This document shows positions 37,785-44,936 of a stretch of DNA of 64,000 nucleotides, in pieces. The stretch spans positions 47,644 to 111,643 of the forward strand of contig DASYSS010000040.1 of NCBI GenBank assembly GCA_036003045.1, in the 5' to 3' direction. The notes beneath the pieces were generated by a model, which was given only the letters and a program-made list of their open reading frames with translations, did not search any database and was not told where the DNA came from. Position 1 is the stretch's first letter, and each line of letters begins with the position of its first letter. The stretch is from Gemmatimonadaceae bacterium. Lineage in GTDB: Bacteria > Gemmatimonadota > Gemmatimonadetes > Gemmatimonadales > Gemmatimonadaceae. The position numbers and the translations under genes were made by a program.

Positions 37785-37852
37785 TCACAGCGAGTACTTC
37801 AGGCTCGCGACGAACGTTCGCTGCGGGAACGGATGAAACAGGAGGTTGTTGG
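37785..37852 (-). pseudogene. C-terminal remnant of a TonB-dependent receptor
   Basis: Minus-strand reading gives NNLLFHPFPQRTFVASLKYS then Leu and a stop, a typical last beta-strand of a TonB-dependent receptor ending in alternating hydrophobics. An in-frame stop (TGA) lies just upstream of it and no further receptor sequence is recognisable, so only about 21 codons survive. It lies directly before the copC-copD gene, where copper loci often carry an outer-membrane receptor. Confidence 0.5.
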
Positions 37853-38070
37853 CCGCTCAACGATGCCGCCAGCCCCGCCGAAGGCACAATCGCCGCGGCG
37901 AAACGCCGCCATGCGGGGAAGGGGACCGAGCCTTCATATATTATCATCTGAAACCTGTGTTCGAGTGTGGATGCGCGCCGCGCGTCCGGTACGGATTGAG
38001 CCGAATCCAAGACGCAGCGCCGCCGCGCAGGGCGGATCAGCGACTGCCGAATTGTGTGTGGGCTGAGAGA
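37853..38070. other. Intergenic stretch, no convincing gene
   Basis: Short frames cross this interval but none has a family pattern or a ribosome-binding site. An AT-rich island (CATATATTATCATC near 37937-37950) stands out in GC-rich DNA and could hold the -10 region of a minus-strand promoter for the copC-copD operon; no good -35 element was found. Confidence 0.4.
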
Positions 38071-38466
38071 TCAGCCGATCGGCAGGGCGGCGGCGGGCGG
38101 TCCGTTCGCGAACGGAAGACGATGCGGCGGCGCCTCAGCCGGCGCGGGATCCGCCGACGCAACGATGCGCGGCGCGACCGGAACGATGCGCGCGGCCGGA
38201 TCGACCGCGACTCGAACCGCGGGGGGCGCGGTCGGTGACGACGAGCAACAGTCGCCGAGGCAGGTGCAGTGAGTCTTCGACGGCGGGGCGTGCTGTCCGC
38301 CGGAATTGTGGTCCATCCCCGGCATGCGCGCGGTGTGCGCGGTGTGCGAGCCGCCCCCGTGAGTCGGGCACGAGTGGAGCGCGCCAGGCTCGGAGAGCAT
38401 GGCGCCGAACCACAGGGACCAGATCCCTATGAGGGCGCGGAACCAGACGGGACGGAGGGAAAGCAC
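38071..38466 (-). CDS. Cys/His-rich exported protein, putative metal binding
   Basis: A 131-residue protein, family not recognised. A hydrophobic N-terminus (VWFRALIGIWSLWFGAML) suggests export. The central part is rich in His, Cys and Met: SCPTHGGGSHTAHTARMPGM, then KTHCTCLGDCCSSS, a plausible copper- or zinc-binding stretch. The C-terminal half is Pro/Ala-rich and probably disordered. The likely start is a GTG at 38466, embedded in overlapping inverted repeats. It is the first gene of the metal-related run on this strand. Confidence 0.6.
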   Translation of the reverse strand: MLSLRPVWFRALIGIWSLWFGAMLSEPGALHSCPTHGGGSHTAHTARMPGMDHNSGGQHAPPSKTHCTCLGDCCSSSPTAPPAVRVAVDPAARIVPVAPRIVASADPAPAEAPPHRLPFANGPPAAALPIG

Positions 38467-38493
38467 AATATGGAAGCTATCGTGCTTTCCATA
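38458..38493. promoter_or_regulatory. Overlapping inverted repeats at the start of the Cys/His-rich gene
   Basis: Two dyads overlap: TATGGAA-N11-TTCCATA (38469-38493) and GGAAAGCAC-N15-GTGCTTTCC (38458-38490). Both are perfect. The second includes the GTG start codon. The layout suits a repressor or activator site or a translational hairpin; the regulator is unknown. Confidence 0.5.
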
Positions 38494-38551
38494 CGCCGGT
38501 CAGGTTTGGGGATAGGACACGCGGTCACCGTGGTGGCGACCGACGAGTGGA

Positions 38552-39247
38552 TCATCGCAACGCCTCGGCGAGCGCATCCAACCGGCCGCCCCATTTTTGC
38601 TTCACCCGCTCGGCTTCCTCCTTACTGCGCAGCTTCGCGTGGCTCAACGCGACCATGCTCTTCGCATCGCCCTTGGACGTGAATCCGACGGCGATGATGC
38701 TCCCGTCGGCCAAGCCGAGCCGAATCGACTTGGGAGGGGTCGACGTGCGAACCGTCACCCCGGGTTCATCGAGCCAGCGGCGGCGAATGGTCGCATCGGC
38801 AAAGGCGTGGTGCAGGGTCGCAATCGGCACGTTGTACGTGCGCGACTTGGTCGCCTCGTAGCTGCCGTCGCGCCGCTGGCCGCGGGCGCGAAGGCCTTTG
38901 ATCCGCTCGTAGCCGACCGCCACCATCTGCGCCCACCAATCGCCGACCTTGTACTTCGCCTGAATCACATCGACGATCTCTCGATGCGGTAGCATCGCGG
39001 CGCCGTGGTGGTCGAGCGACTTCACCCAACGGTCCCACTGACAACCGGTCTTCTCCTTCACGACTTCGTTGCTCATGCCGGCGAGCTTCGCGTAGTCGAC
39101 GGCCGGCGCGGCCGGTCGCGGCGCTTTCTCCGCGGTGCGTGAACGTGAGGGCTTGGCGAGCAGCTGGGCGCGGGCGGCGGTGTAGGACTCGCCGGTCTTT
39201 CGCATACGAGCGCGAACGAGGCGCTTGAAATCCTTCTGGCTGGGCAT
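38552..39247 (-). CDS. Protein with N-terminal DUF4287-like motif and START/AHSA-like domain
   Basis: A 231-residue cytoplasmic protein. The first 35 residues (KDFKRLVRARMRKTGESYTAARAQLL) match a short motif common in DUF4287-type proteins. A middle part (about 50-130: KEKTGCQWDRWVKSLD, YKVGDWWAQMVAVGYERIKG) and a C-terminal part (about 135-230) resembling SRPBCC/AHSA folds follow. The ATG has AAAGGAG 8 nt upstream. The biochemical role is unknown; ligand binding is a fold-level guess. Confidence 0.75.
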   Translation of the reverse strand: MPSQKDFKRLVRARMRKTGESYTAARAQLLAKPSRSRTAEKAPRPAAPAVDYAKLAGMSNEVVKEKTGCQWDRWVKSLDHHGAAMLPHREIVDVIQAKYKVGDWWAQMVAVGYERIKGLRARGQRRDGSYEATKSRTYNVPIATLHHAFADATIRRRWLDEPGVTVRTSTPPKSIRLGLADGSIIAVGFTSKGDAKSMVALSHAKLRSKEEAERVKQKWGGRLDALAEALR

Positions 39248-39524
39248 CGTCTGGTCTCCTTTGGGTACACCACGGGCCACCCCCCAGCAGCGCACGCGGT
39301 GAACGCAAAGGACCGACGAACGGATCCGGGAGTCTGCCCCCCTTTGCCTCGCACTCGACTCCGGCTGGGGCGGAGTCTCGAGAGGTTGGGCGCGGATCGG
39401 CGCCGCAATCACGATGATACGACCGGGCCAACGCGTCAAGAGCCGCGTTCCGTTCGCGACGCTTTCCGCGTCACAAAGGCGGGCGTAGGTTGGTGCACCA
39501 ATTCTCTGAACGCGAGAAACGACG

Positions 39525-39956
39525 ATGGCGACGAGACCGCAGCCCTCACCCAATCAGCTCCAAACGCAGTCGCTCGGATTGGTCGGAATGATGCTCTGGT
39601 TCGGCGTGATCGCGTTCGGCGTCGTCGTCTGGTTCATGCACCGCGCCGGATCGTTCCCGATTCGTCCGCAGCCGATGGCGTTGCGGTATGCGTCCGCCGC
39701 CGTGTCGGTGCTCGCCGTGATCGTCGCGCTCGTGCTGCGCGGCGGCGTGCGACAGATGGACGACGGTCCCGAGCGCAACGCGAAAGTGTTGGTCTTGTGG
39801 GCGGTCGGCGAAGGCGCCGCGCTGTTCGGTGGCGTGCTGTATCTGCTGACCAGCGAGGCGCAGTGGTACGGGCTGGGACTTCTCGCGATGCTCACGAACT
39901 TCGTGCTCGTTCCGCTGCGGCGCCAAAGCCAGCCGCGCGTCACTAGACGACGGTAA
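39525..39956 (+). CDS. Small membrane protein of unknown function
   Basis: A 143-residue protein with four predicted membrane helices (about residues 18-40, 52-70, 87-108 and 112-130). No motif was recognised. The stop is followed by the fucosidase ATG after 2 nt, so they are cotranscribed. The upstream gap to the divergent DUF4287-like gene (277 nt) holds no other gene. Confidence 0.65.
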   Translation: MATRPQPSPNQLQTQSLGLVGMMLWFGVIAFGVVVWFMHRAGSFPIRPQPMALRYASAAVSVLAVIVALVLRGGVRQMDDGPERNAKVLVLWAVGEGAALFGGVLYLLTSEAQWYGLGLLAMLTNFVLVPLRRQSQPRVTRRR

Positions 39957-39958
39957 TA

Positions 39959-41290
39959 ATGAAGCAGCGGTATTGTCTCCAGATGCGCCTCGCCTGGCTT
40001 GCACCCGCACTCGGAATCGCCCTCGCCAGCGGCTCGGCGTTCTGTCAGACCGCCGAGCCGGTTCCGCCCGAACGACTCGCCGCGCGCGAGTGGTTCCGCG
40101 AGGCCCGCTTCGGGATGTTCATCCACTGGGGCGTCTACAGCCAGCTCGGACAAGGCGAGTGGGTGATGGAGAACCGCTCGATCCCCGTCGACACCTACGA
40201 GTGGCTCGCGTCGGCGTTCAATCCCATCAAGTTCGACGCACACGCGTGGGTCGCCACGGCGAAAGCCGCCGGCGTGAAGTACATCACGATCACATCGCGC
40301 CATCACGACGGGTTCGCGATGTTCGCGACGAAGGCGAATCGCTACAACATCGTCGATTGGACGCCGTTCGCGCGCGACCCGATGAAAGAGCTCGCCGCGG
40401 AATGCCGGGCGAACGGCATCAAGCTCTTCTTCTACTATTCGCAGCTCGATTGGCATCACCCCGACTACTGGCCCCGCGGGCGGACCGGCCGGTCGACAGG
40501 CCGCCCCGAGTCGGGCGACTGGAATCGCTATCTCGATTTCATGGACGCGCAGCTCACCGAGCTGCTCACGAACTACGGACCGATCGGCGGCATCTGGTTC
40601 GACGGCATGTGGGACAAACCCGACGCCGACTGGCGGCTCGCCAAGACCTACGCGCTGATCCATCGCCTCCAGCCGACGGCTCTCATCATCCCCAACCACC
40701 ACCAGGCCCCGAAGCCCGGCGAAGACGTTCAGACGTTCGAGCAGGATTTGCCGGGCGCGAACACGGCCGGATTCAACACGAAGGAGATCGGGTCGCTGCC
40801 CCTCGAGACGTCGCTCACCATGAACCAGTCGTGGGGCTTCAACATCACCGACAAGAAGTTCAAGTCCACGAAGGAACTGATCGGCTATCTCGTGCGCGCC
40901 GCGGGGAACGACGGCAACCTGCTGCTCAACATCGGACCGCGGCCCGACGGCACGATCCAACCGGAAGCCGTCGAGCGTCTTCGGTCGGTCGGCGCGTGGT
41001 TGGCCACGTACGGACGCTCTATCTATGGAACGCGCGGTGGTCCGGTGGCCCCGCGCGCCTGGGGCGCCACCACTCGGCGCGGCGACACCGTCTTCGTCCA
41101 CGTGCTCGACTGGCCCGACCGCTCGCTGTCGCTTCCGCCGCTCGGCGCTCGCGTCGTGCGCGCCACGAACATGAAAAACGCTGCCAAAGTCGACTTCGTG
41201 GAATCGCGCGACGGCATCACGCTGATGCTTCCAGCGGCCGCGAGCGACGAGCCGGATCGCATCGTGGTGCTCGTGACCAAGTCGGGTTAA
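39959..41290 (+). CDS. Secreted alpha-L-fucosidase (GH29)
   Basis: A 443-residue glycoside hydrolase family 29 enzyme that releases terminal alpha-L-fucose with retention. A signal peptide precedes AFCQTAEP. Family motifs are clear: FGMFIHWGVYS near the N-terminus, TSRHHDGFAMF, and the nucleophile Asp215 in GGIWFDGMWDK, followed by GNLLLNIGPRPDGTI and a short C-terminal beta-domain. The general acid/base is not assigned. The first ATG lies 2 nt after the preceding stop; a second ATG at 39983 is possible and still leaves a signal peptide. Confidence 0.93.
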   Translation: MKQRYCLQMRLAWLAPALGIALASGSAFCQTAEPVPPERLAAREWFREARFGMFIHWGVYSQLGQGEWVMENRSIPVDTYEWLASAFNPIKFDAHAWVATAKAAGVKYITITSRHHDGFAMFATKANRYNIVDWTPFARDPMKELAAECRANGIKLFFYYSQLDWHHPDYWPRGRTGRSTGRPESGDWNRYLDFMDAQLTELLTNYGPIGGIWFDGMWDKPDADWRLAKTYALIHRLQPTALIIPNHHQAPKPGEDVQTFEQDLPGANTAGFNTKEIGSLPLETSLTMNQSWGFNITDKKFKSTKELIGYLVRAAGNDGNLLLNIGPRPDGTIQPEAVERLRSVGAWLATYGRSIYGTRGGPVAPRAWGATTRRGDTVFVHVLDWPDRSLSLPPLGARVVRATNMKNAAKVDFVESRDGITLMLPAAASDEPDRIVVLVTKSG

Positions 41291-41309
41291 TCACAAACTA
41301 CATCACCCC

Positions 41310-41470
41310 AGAGACGCGGAGACCGCAGAGGAGCGCAGAGGACGACAAAGCTTCTGAGGGAACGACCTCGGGAGGTATCTCGTAAAACCCCGAGGTCGTT
41401 CAAAAAATGGGGCCGTCCTCGTCGTTGAGTTGTCCTCTGCGGCCCTCTGCGCGCTCTGCGCCTCTGCGGT
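41310..41470. repeat. Nested palindromic element, CTCTGCG arms with inner 13-bp hairpin
   Basis: The left flank (41310-41348) is built of GAGACGCGGAGA and CGCAGAGG-type units; the right flank (41430-41470) carries the complementary CCTCTGCG units. They enclose a perfect 13-bp stem, GAACGACCTCGGG (41360-41372) with CCCGAGGTCGTTC (41389-41401). The element lies between the convergent fucosidase and permease genes and contains no gene. An A tract follows the inner stem on the plus strand. Confidence 0.65.
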
Positions 41471-41490
41471 AAAGCAGTTCCAGCGCCCTG

Positions 41491-43938
41491 CTAGTCCTCT
41501 CTAATCGCCACGATCGGATCGACGCGGGCCGCTCGTCGCGCCGGAGCGAAGCTCGCCGCGACGGCCGCTGCCGCTAGAATCGCCGGAACGAGGACCAGGG
41601 TCGCCGGGTCCAGCGCGCTCGTGCCGAACAACATCGAACGCACGAGACGGGCGCCAAGGAACCCCACGACCAAGCCGCCAGCAATTCCGACGATCACGAG
41701 CGCGCCCGCCTGCCGCATCACCATGCCGACGATGTCCCGCGGAGTCGCGCCGACGGCGATGCGAACGCCGAACTCGCGCGTCCGTTGCGACACACCGTAC
41801 GCGATGATCCCGTACAGCCCGACGACTGCAAGAAACATCGCGATGGCGCCGAACGCGCTCATGAGACTCATGACGAACACGCGCGGGTCAGTAAGAAGTC
41901 CCGTGAGGCCGGACGCTCCGAGGCTGGGTTTGCTGAGGAAGTTCACGGCCGGCTCGACACCGCGCACCGCGCGTTCGATTTGCGCGACGACGGGCGCCGT
42001 TTTCGGCGCGCGCACGTCGAAGTTCATCCATGGCCAAACCTCGAGCGTGTACGGCAGAAAGACCTGGAGCGGCGGATCGTTCTCGGGGCCGAAGATCCGA
42101 TGGTCGGCGACGATTCCGACGACCGGCAGCGTGATCGGCTGGCCAAAATCCGCGCGCGCCTGTGAAGCTCGATGGACCGTGATGCGTTGACCGAGCGCAT
42201 TTCCGCTCGGCCACAGCTTTCGCGCGAGGTTCTCCGTAATTACAAACCCGTTCGGGGCGCGCATGTCGTCGGCGCCGAAGCCTCGGCCCGCGACGACGTG
42301 TATACGGAGCAGGGAGAAGTACGACTCGGAGACGGGGTGATAGAGCGCCTCCGGCGGCGCGGCGCCGGCTGACTGGCCCTCTGTTTCGACTTTGGTTTGC
42401 AGGAGCGCGCCTCCCGCCGCCGCGCTTCCTTCGATCGACGGAACCGCGTCGACCGCATCGAGAATACGTCGATACAGCGCAGCCGCCTCGCTCGGCGATT
42501 CATACCGGTGCGCCGGCGGCGAGATCGCGAACGAAATAGCCGCCTGATCATAGCCGAGGTCGACCGACGAAAGGCGACGGAGGCTCTGGACGAGCAAGCC
42601 GGCGACGCTCAACACGGCGATCGCCAGAACCAACTGAACCGCGGCGAGCGCGTCGCGAGTTCGTCGCTCGGCGAGTCCGTGTGCTTGCGTGCCCGAGCCA
42701 CCGCGCAAGCGCGCGATGAGGTTCGACCGCCCGACTTGGAGCACCGGTAGCGCGCTCACGACCAGCGACACGAGGCCGACCAGGAGCACGACGAACGCGG
42801 CGGCGCGATGATCGATGTGAATGTCACCCGCGAACGCCAGGCGTTGCGCGGCATACGGCCGAACGGCGGCGACGAACCAGAACGCGAGCACGGCGCCGCA
42901 TGCGCCCGACAACGAGGTAAGCAGCGCGACCTCGGCGAATTGTCGCCGTGCCAGTCGCCATCGGTCTGCGCCGAGGGCCGCGCGAACGGTCAAGTCACGC
43001 GACGCCGAGCTGGCGCGAATGAGCAGAAGATTCGCGGTGTTCGCGCACGCCAGCACGAGCATCAGGGCGATCGCCGCGCTGATCATCAGCAGCGTCGTCG
43101 ACAGCGGCCCGAACAGCTCGTCGGAGAGGCTTTGAAGACGGATCGACGTCCAGTGCGCTTGTTCCTCCGGATAATTCTCCGAGAGATGCCGCTGCACCGC
43201 TTTCATCGCGGCGCTGACGCGAGCGGAGTCGGCGCGGCTGCTCAGCCGAACGATCGCGCGACTGTCGACGTGAAGTCCTCGGCGCGTCAGCGCCGTGTGG
43301 GTCGATTGAAAAACGGCAATCGGCTCCCACATCGCGGGGGGCAGCCAGCCGCCCGTGCCCCCGAAGTTGGGATAGGCGAATCCCCGCGGCATGACACCGA
43401 TGATCTTGGTGGGCACACTGTCGACGCTGACCGTGGCGCCGAGTGCCGAGCGATCGCCGCCGAACTGGCGCATGAAGTAGTCGTACGAGATGACGACGAC
43501 GCGCGGGGATCCCGCGGATTCGTCGTCGGGCGCGAACGTCCGCCCGACAAACGGAGGTGTCGCCATCATCTCGAAGAACCCCGGCGTGACGTACGCGACG
43601 ATCTTGCGTTCGGGGCCGTCAGGACCGGGAATCATCACGCCGTCGCCGCGCACGAACGCGAATCCATCGACGACGCCCTTCATCGTCGCCGCCTGGTCCT
43701 GCCAATCTCGAAATGTCGGATACGAGGGCACGCGGAGGTTGCCGCTCTCGCTCCGTTCGTAGATCGTCTGCAGCCGATCGGCGGATCCGTACGGTAATCC
43801 GCGAATGAACACCGCGTCGACGACCCCGAACATCGCCGTGGCGCTTCCGATCGCCAGCGCGAGGGTCAGCACGGCGACCAAGGTAAAGACCGGCGAGCGC
43901 CGGAGCGCGCGCAGAGCATCACGGATGTCGGTTCTCAT
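41491..43938 (-). CDS. MacB/FtsX-type orphan ABC permease (ADOP)
   Basis: An 815-residue permease with two MacB-type periplasmic domains and FtsX units, eight or so helices in total, the layout of acidobacterial duplicated orphan permeases. The N-terminus is RDALRALRRSPVFTLVAVLTLALAIGSATAMF, the ADOP hallmark. The C-terminus repeats the FtsX core (ARRAARVDPIVAIRED). No ATPase gene is adjacent. The ATG at 43938 was chosen since the N-terminus then matches the family; the longer frame to 44031 would span the promoter. Function: probably an efflux or membrane-stress permease driven by an ATPase encoded elsewhere. Confidence 0.9.
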   Translation of the reverse strand: MRTDIRDALRALRRSPVFTLVAVLTLALAIGSATAMFGVVDAVFIRGLPYGSADRLQTIYERSESGNLRVPSYPTFRDWQDQAATMKGVVDGFAFVRGDGVMIPGPDGPERKIVAYVTPGFFEMMATPPFVGRTFAPDDESAGSPRVVVISYDYFMRQFGGDRSALGATVSVDSVPTKIIGVMPRGFAYPNFGGTGGWLPPAMWEPIAVFQSTHTALTRRGLHVDSRAIVRLSSRADSARVSAAMKAVQRHLSENYPEEQAHWTSIRLQSLSDELFGPLSTTLLMISAAIALMLVLACANTANLLLIRASSASRDLTVRAALGADRWRLARRQFAEVALLTSLSGACGAVLAFWFVAAVRPYAAQRLAFAGDIHIDHRAAAFVVLLVGLVSLVVSALPVLQVGRSNLIARLRGGSGTQAHGLAERRTRDALAAVQLVLAIAVLSVAGLLVQSLRRLSSVDLGYDQAAISFAISPPAHRYESPSEAAALYRRILDAVDAVPSIEGSAAAGGALLQTKVETEGQSAGAAPPEALYHPVSESYFSLLRIHVVAGRGFGADDMRAPNGFVITENLARKLWPSGNALGQRITVHRASQARADFGQPITLPVVGIVADHRIFGPENDPPLQVFLPYTLEVWPWMNFDVRAPKTAPVVAQIERAVRGVEPAVNFLSKPSLGASGLTGLLTDPRVFVMSLMSAFGAIAMFLAVVGLYGIIAYGVSQRTREFGVRIAVGATPRDIVGMVMRQAGALVIVGIAGGLVVGFLGARLVRSMLFGTSALDPATLVLVPAILAAAAVAASFAPARRAARVDPIVAIRED

Positions 43939-43959
43939 AGCGTCCGGGCGAATCGTATC

Positions 43960-43977
43960 GAGATAATATTTTATCTC
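43960..43977. promoter_or_regulatory. 18-bp palindromic operator candidate upstream of the ADOP permease
   Basis: GAGATAATATTTTATCTC, perfect 7-bp arms around a 4-bp centre, overlapping the -10 element of the permease promoter. ADOP genes elsewhere are often controlled by small repressors (PadR/BlaI-like); none is encoded next to this gene. Confidence 0.55.
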
Positions 43978-43991
43978 CGCAGATCTGTCAA
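43963..43991 (-). promoter_or_regulatory. Strong sigma70-type promoter of the ADOP permease
   Basis: On the minus strand, TTGACA (43986-43991), 17 nt, then TATTAT (43963-43968): a perfect -35 and a near-perfect -10 with consensus spacing. The predicted leader to the ATG at 43938 is about 18 nt. Confidence 0.75.
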
Positions 43992-44096
43992 GTCTTGGGA
44001 TGGGTTGGGCGACGCAATGGCAGACCGTCAAGCAGTTCAGCGCCGGCGACCGTAGCTTTCCGACCGAGAGTTGGTCACGCTCTGGAGGAAATCGCG

Positions 44097-44921
44097 ATGG
44101 GCTACAGCGATCGCTTCATGATCAAGCCGGGCTCCAAGGTCCGGCTCGCTGAATTCGATCCTGCGGACAGCCACGGAAGCGAGGCTGATGCCAAAGCGGC
44201 GCTCGAGACCGACAAGCGTCGGCTCCATGATCTCCAGGAGCTTCTGTATGCCGAGCACTCGCGGGCGCTGCTGGTGTGTCTCCAGGGAATGGACACGTCC
44301 GGAAAGGACGGCACGATCGGCCACATCTTCGGCGCGATGAATCCGCAGGGGTGCCATGTCACGTCGTTCAAGACGCCGTCGGCGGAGGAGCTGGCGCACG
44401 ACTTTCTGTGGCGTGTGCATCGTGCGACGCCCGGCAAAGGCGAGGTGGGGATCTTCAATCGGTCGCACTACGAGGATGTGCTCGTCGTGCGCGTGCACAC
44501 GCTCGTGCCGAAGGCGGTCTGGTCGAAGCGCTACGACCAGATCAACGCGTTCGAGGAGGGGCTCGCGGAGGAGGGAACGCACGTCCTCAAGTTCTTTCTC
44601 CACATCTCCAAGCAGGAACAACTGAAGCGCTTCAAGGACCGCCTCGACGAGCCGGCGAAGCGCTGGAAGATCAGCGAGGCGGACTACGCCGAGCGCAAGC
44701 TGTGGGACGACTACGTCGAGGCATACGAGGAGGCGCTTTCGCGATGCAGCACCAAGCACGCGCCGTGGTTCGTGATTCCCGCGGACCACAAGTGGTTCCG
44801 CAACTACGCCATCGCTCGGGTCCTGGTCGAACAGCTCGAGGCGCTGGGCATGCACTACCCGAAGCCGACGGTCGATCTCGATCGGATTCGGAAGGAGTAC
44901 CACGACGCCAAGAAAAGTTGA
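44097..44921 (+). CDS. Polyphosphate kinase 2 family (PPK2, probably class III)
   Basis: A 274-residue enzyme using polyphosphate to phosphorylate nucleotides (AMP/ADP in class III). The P-loop-like Walker A is GMDTSGKDG (about residues 64-72) and the lid region carries FNRSHYEDVLVVRVH (about 120-134). The PADHKWFRNYAIARVLVEQL C-terminal motif is present. The ATG has GGAGG 8 nt upstream; the longer frame to 43995 overlaps the neighbouring promoter. The next gene, the S10 peptidase, converges 15 nt away. Confidence 0.94.
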   Translation: MGYSDRFMIKPGSKVRLAEFDPADSHGSEADAKAALETDKRRLHDLQELLYAEHSRALLVCLQGMDTSGKDGTIGHIFGAMNPQGCHVTSFKTPSAEELAHDFLWRVHRATPGKGEVGIFNRSHYEDVLVVRVHTLVPKAVWSKRYDQINAFEEGLAEEGTHVLKFFLHISKQEQLKRFKDRLDEPAKRWKISEADYAERKLWDDYVEAYEEALSRCSTKHAPWFVIPADHKWFRNYAIARVLVEQLEALGMHYPKPTVDLDRIRKEYHDAKKS

Positions 44922-44936
44922 CGAAAAGGCCGCGCG

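Noticed and set aside
37768..38010. An 80-codon minus-strand frame before copC-copD
   Set aside because: It has no family features and is in a different frame from the TonB-receptor remnant in the same interval.
41360..41401. A classical intrinsic terminator for the fucosidase gene
   Set aside because: The perfect stem is followed by an A tract, not T, on the plus strand, and has no T tract on the minus strand.
43939..44031. An N-terminal extension of the ADOP permease
   Set aside because: It would run across the strong promoter and palindrome and has no similarity to the family N-terminus.
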